Origin: CAZFCK01 sp964517355
GTDB lineage: Bacteria; Desulfobacterota; Desulfovibrionia; Desulfovibrionales; Desulfovibrionaceae
NCBI GenBank assembly: GCA_964517355.1
Contig: CAZFCK010000169.1
Coordinates: 1-10,548 of the forward strand
Direction of reading: 5' to 3'
Length of the DNA stretch: 10,548 nucleotides
In this document: in pieces, positions 6,735 to 10,548 of the stretch
How the letters are laid out: each line of letters starts with the position of its first letter
Numbering within the stretch: position 1 is the stretch's first letter
The notes under the pieces: model-generated
Seen by the model: only the letters and a program-made list of their open reading frames with translations
The model's database searches: none
Told to the model about the DNA's origin: nothing
Made by a program: the position numbers and the translations under genes

Positions 6735-7631
6735 ATGCTTTTTACGAAATATAATATTCTATTGTTCCAGGAGACAGGCAAGCGCCTTGGCAATTTCAGG
6801 GCGCGCGGCTGGATAGTTCCCTTTGTGGCCCTCCTGGTTCTTGCGCTGTTGCTGGGCAATATTGCGCTGTTCCATCATTTTTTGCCCTATGCAAAAATGC
6901 GGCGCGCCCTTGAGCATAATAATCACACCGCCTATGAGCAGTTTGTGCGGGCCTACGATGTCGCCTTCAAGATTTTGGCTCTGGAGGCGGAATACAAGGG
7001 CGTTGAGGACTTCGGCTCGAAATTGAGCGTCATGCTCAACCTTGACGGCGAAAATGGGGCCGCATCCGAGGACAACGAGGCCCTGGCTGAGACGCCGGTG
7101 TATTACGACGTGAAGGGCTGCACGGATCTTTTGCGTCTGGCCCATGAAAAATACGAGCAGCTTGTGGCGGGCATGCGGCAGGAAGAGGTGTTGCAACAGC
7201 ATTTGGCCAGAGAGATTGTGCTGCAAAAACAAAATCTTATGCACATTCCTTCCATCTGGCCCACAAGGGGGCGCTTTACCTCGCGTTTCGGCTACCGCAA
7301 GAATCCCGTGACGGGGCGGGTGGCCTTTCACAAGGGCATCGATATCGCCGGGCCCGTGGGCACGCCCGTCAAGGCTCCGGCCGCGGGAGTCGTGACATAT
7401 GCCAAGCGGTTTTCCTCATACGGGAAAACCGTGGATATCGACCACGGCGGCGGATTGAGCACCCGTTTCGGGCACCTGAGCAAGATTTCCGTGCAGGTCG
7501 GACAAAAAGTCAAACGCGGCGATGTGATCGGGGCCATGGGCAACACGGGGCGCAGTGTCGCCTCGCACCTGCACTACGAGGTGCACAAGAACGGACGCCC
7601 GGTGAATCCCTTGTATTACATCATGAATTGA
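6735..7631 (+). CDS. Membrane-anchored M23 (LytM-type) metalloendopeptidase (298 aa)
   Basis: The protein has a short basic cytosolic N-terminus (1-26), one transmembrane helix (about 27-48), a helical, probably coiled-coil stalk (about 55-170) and a C-terminal LytM domain (about 176-296). The zinc and catalytic residues look intact: His199 and Asp203 in HKGID, His247 in FGHL, and the HLH motif with His278 and His280. It should be an active cell-wall hydrolase cutting peptide cross-links in the periplasm, rather than a degenerate EnvC/NlpD-type activator. The ATG at 6735 has no good Shine-Dalgarno: AGGGG at 6712-6716 is 18 bases away. No later start keeps the helix intact with a better site. 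The gene diverges from the MBOAT operon and its last 11 bases overlap the end of the convergent flavoprotein gene. Confidence 0.88.
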   Translation: MLFTKYNILLFQETGKRLGNFRARGWIVPFVALLVLALLLGNIALFHHFLPYAKMRRALEHNNHTAYEQFVRAYDVAFKILALEAEYKGVEDFGSKLSVMLNLDGENGAASEDNEALAETPVYYDVKGCTDLLRLAHEKYEQLVAGMRQEEVLQQHLAREIVLQKQNLMHIPSIWPTRGRFTSRFGYRKNPVTGRVAFHKGIDIAGPVGTPVKAPAAGVVTYAKRFSSYGKTVDIDHGGGLSTRFGHLSKISVQVGQKVKRGDVIGAMGNTGRSVASHLHYEVHKNGRPVNPLYYIMN

Positions 7632-8223
7632 GCTGCGTCGCCAATTGCGCCCCGAGTTCATGGGCACGCGCGAGGGCTCCTTCGTCTTTTTTAACGGCCG
7701 CTTTGTCGAAATGCCCCAGCACGGGCAACTCGCCGAGTACGTCGTATCCCAGCGGCTCCAGCGGACGGCGCAACATCTCCAGTGTCCGCCCCATGTCGTC
7801 GATGGTGATTTGTTCGCAGATCGCGGCCACCACGGCCGCGCGTCCCTGCCCCGCCAGGCGGCTGCTGTAACTGCGGGGGCGCATTGAGCCGAAATCGTAG
7901 TATTGGTAGAGGCGGTCGATGAATATTTTCATTTGGGCGGACACGTTGTAATGATACGTGGGGGACACGAGCACCAGGCCCCTGGAGCGTTCCACTCGCG
8001 GATAGATGAGCTGCATGCCGTCGTGAAGTCCCGTGCAGGACTTGTCTTTGCGGCAACGTTCGCAGGCTATGCAGGGCAGGATGTGGTAGTCGCGCAGATG
8101 CAGGGCTTCCGTCTGCACGCCTGCGTGTTTGGCGCCCGCAAGAATCGCCGCCAATATGACGTCGCTGTTGCCGCCTTTGCGCGGACTCCCGCTGACGCCC
8201 AGAATGACGTTGTGTACAGTCAT
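7621..8223 (-). CDS. Iron-sulfur flavoprotein / NADPH-dependent FMN reductase family (200 aa)
   Basis: This is a flavodoxin-like fold that binds FMN. The phosphate loop is GSPRKGGNSD (12-21), and SPTYHYNVSAQMKIFIDRLY (87-106) is the second flavin-contact segment. Cys51, 54, 57 and 63 form C-X2-C-X2-C-X5-C, the compact motif of Isf-type iron-sulfur flavoproteins that holds a [4Fe-4S] cluster. The likely role is cytosolic electron transfer or reduction of quinones, peroxide or oxygen in an anaerobe; the partner is unknown. I chose the ATG at 8223 because GGAG at 8233-8236 lies 9 bases upstream. The ATG at 8238 would add five residues and has no ribosome site. The 3' end overlaps the peptidase gene by 11 bp, with no terminator between them. 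Confidence 0.9.
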   Translation of the reverse strand: MTVHNVILGVSGSPRKGGNSDVILAAILAGAKHAGVQTEALHLRDYHILPCIACERCRKDKSCTGLHDGMQLIYPRVERSRGLVLVSPTYHYNVSAQMKIFIDRLYQYYDFGSMRPRSYSSRLAGQGRAAVVAAICEQITIDDMGRTLEMLRRPLEPLGYDVLGELPVLGHFDKAAVKKDEGALARAHELGAQLATQLNS

Positions 8224-8232
8224 GGTGCTTTT

Positions 8233-8236
8233 CTCC
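8233..8236 (-). promoter_or_regulatory. Ribosome binding site that decides the flavoprotein start
   Basis: The minus strand reads GGAG here, 9 bases before the ATG at 8223. It overlaps the alternative ATG at 8238, which has no such site. This favours the 200-residue protein. Confidence 0.6.
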
Positions 8237-8255
8237 ATTTCGTTTTTTCATAACG

Positions 8256-8300
8256 TGGTATTGAGGTGTTACCATCCTTGAATCACCATTTTGAGTCAAG
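8256..8300. promoter_or_regulatory. Operator-like dyads between the flavoprotein gene and the rightward trio
   Basis: TGGTA (8256-8260) and TACCA (8270-8274) form an inverted repeat with a 9-base spacer. TTGAGTCAA (8291-8299) is a perfect 9-base odd palindrome, and a near copy, TTGAATCA, begins at 8278. On the minus strand the second palindrome contains TTGACT, a -35-like hexamer, but the -10 17 bases on (GATGGT) is poor. The position between divergent starts at 8223 and 8343 suits regulator binding. No regulator gene is in the window. Confidence 0.3.
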
Positions 8301-8342
8301 TTTGGCTCATGGGCATCACCGAAACGGCTGGCCGGGCGTCAC

Positions 8343-9257
8343 ATGAATAGTATCGACCATGAATCACGGCATCTTCTCGCCTGGAACGGCATCCGCCTGC
8401 TTGCGCCGCGACAGTGGGAGTTTACCCGGCTGGACCGGTATTACGCGCGTGCGGCTGGCGATGACGAGGCCATGGCTTTTGAGTGCAAATGGCTGCAGGG
8501 CAAGGGAATTGGCGCGAAAAAGGCTCTGACCAGACTTTCACGGGCGTTCAAGGGCCGGGATTTGACAATGGGGGACAAGGCGCTGCCCCACGCCGTGCGC
8601 CGGGCGTTTCAGGAACTCGCCGCGCGCGGGTTCGGCGTGCATCCTTTCTCCTGGCGCAGCGAAGGCGCGCTGGTCGCCGGGGCCTTGCTGGAGTGCGGCG
8701 TATGCGGGCGCAGCAGCCTTGTGCAGTGTGTGTCCGTGGACACGAATCCGCAGCTGGCGGCAGGGCTTATTGCAAGCTTTCGCGATCATCTGGACGATGG
8801 CGGTGCGCAGTTTGCCCTTTTCGGCATCCAGGCGAACATTCCCTCCGGCTTTACCCTGGGGCGCTTTTCTTTTAAACCCGGCCAGTATCGGCTGGAGTTC
8901 ACAGGCGACAAAACGCGCAAACGCGCCGGACTGGTCCTGGAGCGCGTTGGCCCGGCCGATGTGCTGTACGGCGGCAAGGGGTTCACCCGTTGGGCTGCCG
9001 AGCGCTTTGCCCAGGCCGGAGCGGATCGCGCCCCCCGCGAGGGAACCTGGCGGAATGGCCCCTCGCTGGAATGGAAGCCCGAGAAAACGGGGGCGTGGGA
9101 CCATGTTGCGCATTTGTTGTCGCGGCGCAGAGTGGCGCAGGTGCGCGTGTGGCAGCCCGGAGATGCGAACATGGTGCTGTGCGTTGCGCTTTCCGGAGGA
9201 GGCAAGGAGGCCGGGGTCCTGTTCGAGGAGGTATGCGCGGGTTATGTTCTTTCGTAA
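8343..9257 (+). CDS. Unrecognised protein, first gene of a PqqD-linked trio (304 aa)
   Basis: I do not recognise a named family. The protein is soluble, with no signal peptide or membrane helix. It begins with a WNGIRLLAPRQWE patch (14-26). A cysteine cluster at 118-129 (C118, C121, C129 in ECGVCGRSSLVQC) could bind a metal. A strand-rich segment IPSGFTLGRFSFKPGQYRLE (166-185) follows, and the C-terminal part is Arg-rich with WRNGP, WKPEKTGAWDH and WQPGD patches. The ATG at 8343 is the only start after an in-frame stop at 8292, and it has no clear Shine-Dalgarno. The last 14 bases overlap the PqqD-like gene, so the two are probably translated together. The reading frame is well supported by length and coupling; the function is unknown. 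Confidence 0.75.
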   Translation: MNSIDHESRHLLAWNGIRLLAPRQWEFTRLDRYYARAAGDDEAMAFECKWLQGKGIGAKKALTRLSRAFKGRDLTMGDKALPHAVRRAFQELAARGFGVHPFSWRSEGALVAGALLECGVCGRSSLVQCVSVDTNPQLAAGLIASFRDHLDDGGAQFALFGIQANIPSGFTLGRFSFKPGQYRLEFTGDKTRKRAGLVLERVGPADVLYGGKGFTRWAAERFAQAGADRAPREGTWRNGPSLEWKPEKTGAWDHVAHLLSRRRVAQVRVWQPGDANMVLCVALSGGGKEAGVLFEEVCAGYVLS

Positions 9258-9705
9258 ACGTTCTGCCGCATCCGGGAAAGAGCCGCAGGCGCAATTGACG
9301 CGGGAGCAGGCGTTGGCCTGCAGACCAGTGCCCTGCCCCATCGTGGATGTGGAGGATCTTTCCGACGACCAGGTGCGTTTGTGCTATCCCTTGAGCTTGA
9401 AGCCCTGGTTTGCCAGGCTCGCGGGCAGGTTCGGCATGTGGGACGGACGCCCCCGCATGAAGAGGCTTGAATTGGACGCCATGGGCACCACGGTTTGGCG
9501 CTTGATGGACGGGAGCCGCAGTGTGGAGGATGTGATCGACGCTTTTGCGGCGAGATATGGCCTGGAATGGCGCGAGGCCGAACTTTCGGTAAGCGCCTTT
9601 ATCAAGGATCTAGGGCGGCGCGGACTTGTCGGCCTGCGGCAAAGCGCTTCGGAGGCGAAAGGTGGGACGCGGAATATGCGGAAAAAGGGCAAAAAAGCTA
9701 AATGA
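9244..9705 (+). CDS. PqqD-like protein (153 aa)
   Basis: The C-terminal half (about 72-131) shows the PqqD pattern: MKRLELDAMGTTVWRLMDGS, then SVEDVIDAFAARYGLE and a last helix with FIKDLGRRGLVGL. In known systems this winged-helix-like fold binds the leader of a precursor peptide and presents it to a modifying enzyme. At 153 residues it is longer than PqqD itself (about 90). The extra N-terminal 70 residues include Cys26, Cys31 and Cys47, and the tail is very basic (RKKGKKAK). The start at 9244 has GAGGAGG at 9225-9231, 12 bases upstream, and lies inside the preceding gene. The stop overlaps the next start as ATGA. No radical SAM enzyme, precursor peptide or transporter is visible, so its partner is unknown. 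Confidence 0.82.
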   Translation: MFFRKRSAASGKEPQAQLTREQALACRPVPCPIVDVEDLSDDQVRLCYPLSLKPWFARLAGRFGMWDGRPRMKRLELDAMGTTVWRLMDGSRSVEDVIDAFAARYGLEWREAELSVSAFIKDLGRRGLVGLRQSASEAKGGTRNMRKKGKKAK

Positions 9706-10301
9706 ATCATCAAGCATTGGAACTCAGCGATCTTTATGGGCTTATTGAAAACGGCTGGCTGCGCAGTTACCGGGAGCAGGAGTGCGTGGATAAAGAGGGG
9801 CGCCCTTTGCCGTGGTATACATATAGCGCGATATATTTCATCGAGGCACGGTTGCGGCCGGAGATGAAGGTCTTTGAATACGGCTGCGGCAACTCCACCC
9901 TGTGGTACTCACAGCGCGTGGCCCGTGTGGACAGCGTCGACAATGACGCGCAATGGGTGCGGCGCATCGGCCCGCGCTGTCCGGACAACGCCGCCGTGGT
10001 CTGCACGGGCGGAACCGGTGACGCTTATGTGGAGCGTGTGGCCGCCGCCGGGGTGCGCTACGACCTGGTGGCCATCGACGGCCGTAACCGCGTGGCCTGC
10101 GCCCGTTACGCCGTTGACCATCTGAGCGAAGGGGGCGTGATAGTGTTCGATAACGCGGAACGCCCCAGATATGCCGAAGCCTTTACGTTTCTGGCGGAAA
10201 AAGGCTTCAGGCGGTTGGATTTCTTCGGCGTGGTGCCCATGATCCCGGACCTGGAGACCACGGCAGTGCTTTACAGGCCGGGAAACGTCTTCGGCATATG
10301 A
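9702..10301 (+). CDS. Small class I SAM-dependent methyltransferase-like protein (199 aa)
   Basis: The SAM-binding loop is VFEYGCGNSTLWYS (57-70), followed by VDSVDND (77-83), whose acidic residues should hold the ribose. YDLVAIDGRNR (120-130) and the strand LSEGGVIVFDNAERPRY (141-157) complete the Rossmann core. The protein has no export signal. The EYGCGNSTLW form of motif I is typical of small methyltransferases often found with sugar or peptide biosynthesis genes, so the substrate cannot be named. The ATG shares four bases with the stop of the PqqD-like gene, a sign of translational coupling. The three genes 8343-10301 therefore form one operon. It may modify the same substrate that the PqqD-like protein handles; this is inference from coupling. 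Confidence 0.83.
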   Translation: MNHQALELSDLYGLIENGWLRSYREQECVDKEGRPLPWYTYSAIYFIEARLRPEMKVFEYGCGNSTLWYSQRVARVDSVDNDAQWVRRIGPRCPDNAAVVCTGGTGDAYVERVAAAGVRYDLVAIDGRNRVACARYAVDHLSEGGVIVFDNAERPRYAEAFTFLAEKGFRRLDFFGVVPMIPDLETTAVLYRPGNVFGI

Positions 10302-10317
10302 CGAGACGTTCTTTAAA

Positions 10318-10377
10318 GAAAAAAGATTAACGTCGCGGGCTTTCGCGCCCGTACGACGACCAGGGGAGGCCCCTGGA
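10318..10377 (-). terminator. Two tandem hairpins with a T-tract, minus-strand terminator
   Basis: CGTCG-CGGGC (10331-10340) pairs with GCCCG (10347-10351) and, after a 2-base bulge, CGACG (10354-10358). Next to it CCAGGGG (10361-10367) and CCCCTGG (10371-10377) form a perfect 7-bp stem with a 3-base loop. On the minus strand the first-named stem is followed by TTAATCTTTTTTCTTT (10330 down to about 10315), the shape of an intrinsic terminator. On the plus strand no T-run follows, so it would stop transcripts entering from the right rather than ending the trio, although it may protect the trio's 3' end. Confidence 0.5.
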
Positions 10378-10380
10378 CGC

Positions 10381-10548
10381 CGGAAAAAAGACTTAATACC
10401 GTTTCCTGTTCATAATGTCCGCGTAAAGCAGCCCTTTCTACATTGCAGAAGGAATTTCCCTGCTTGGGACAATTCAAAAATAATACAATATCTATTTAGC
10501 GCATTTTCGCCTTGAAACAAGGCTCCCCCCTGAAACAATTTCCAATTG
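10381..10548. other. Gene-free AT-rich tail with short dyads
   Basis: No credible gene lies here. A 19-base dyad at 10445-10463 pairs GCAG with CTGC and GGAA with TTCC around a central T. An AT-rich run at 10475-10498 has -10-like words (AATAAT, TACAAT) but no -35 at proper spacing. GCCTTG-AAA-CAAGGC (10509-10523) is a perfect small hairpin. The stretch looks like a control region for a gene beyond the window. Confidence 0.4.
10513..10548. repeat. Short direct repeats at the right edge, one shared with the left edge
   Basis: TGAAACAA occurs at 10513-10520 and 10531-10538, an 18-base period. TTTCCAATTG at 10539-10548 is identical to bases 1-10. In addition CCCTGAAACAATT (10528-10540) matches the reverse complement of 7-19 at 12 of 13 positions. 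The flanks beyond the window are needed to tell whether these are ends of one longer repeat. Confidence 0.4.

Noticed and set aside
6761..6771. ATTGTTCCAGG, also found at 7-17 near the left edge
   Set aside because: It is an 11-base match inside the peptidase coding sequence with no further similarity around it. Chance is enough.
6629..6859. Short minus-strand frame across the start of the peptidase gene
   Set aside because: It overlaps the transmembrane coding part of a well supported gene and shows only low-complexity Arg/Pro-rich sequence.
10513..10538. Two TGAAACAA copies as a possible CRISPR remnant
   Set aside because: Only two 8-base copies, 18 bases apart, with no longer repeat and no cas gene. 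This does not fit an array.

Overview
The window is compact, moderately GC-rich bacterial DNA with nine protein genes on both strands and no rRNA, tRNA, CRISPR array or insertion sequence that I can see. The gene set suggests an anaerobic Gram-negative, most likely a sulfate-reducing deltaproteobacterium of the Desulfovibrio group. It includes a lipoprotein with an outer-membrane-type sorting residue, periplasmic SGNH proteins, an iron-sulfur flavoprotein of the Isf type, a membrane-anchored M23 peptidase and an orphan PqqD-like gene. This placement is an inference from gene content, not from a marker gene.

Left part (about 20-6483, minus strand; transcription runs right to left). A DltB/AlgI-type membrane-bound O-acyltransferase (5059-6483) is followed 29 bp later by a membrane-anchored SGNH protein (3827-5029). 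An intrinsic terminator lies at 3785-3821. A good sigma70-like promoter (3711-3739) then serves a second exported SGNH protein (2441-3541). A third SGNH protein, a lipoprotein (1333-2226), follows, and then a class I methyltransferase (80-1171) ending at a strong hairpin (28-62). The likely joint task is acyl (probably acetyl) decoration or trimming of an envelope polymer: the MBOAT passes the acyl group across the inner membrane and the three related SGNH proteins transfer or remove it outside. The polymer is not identified.

Middle (6735-8223). A plus-strand membrane-anchored M23/LytM endopeptidase diverges from the MBOAT gene. It overlaps tail to tail, by 11 bp, with a minus-strand iron-sulfur flavoprotein.

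Right part (8343-10301, plus strand). Three tightly coupled genes (14-bp and 4-bp overlaps) encode an unrecognised 304-residue protein, a PqqD-like protein and a small class I methyltransferase. No radical SAM enzyme or precursor peptide is visible. This trio is the best candidate in the window for something not well described.

The last 247 bases hold no gene. They contain two strong hairpins, a minus-strand terminator-like signal and short repeats. The same 10-base string occurs at both extreme ends of the window.
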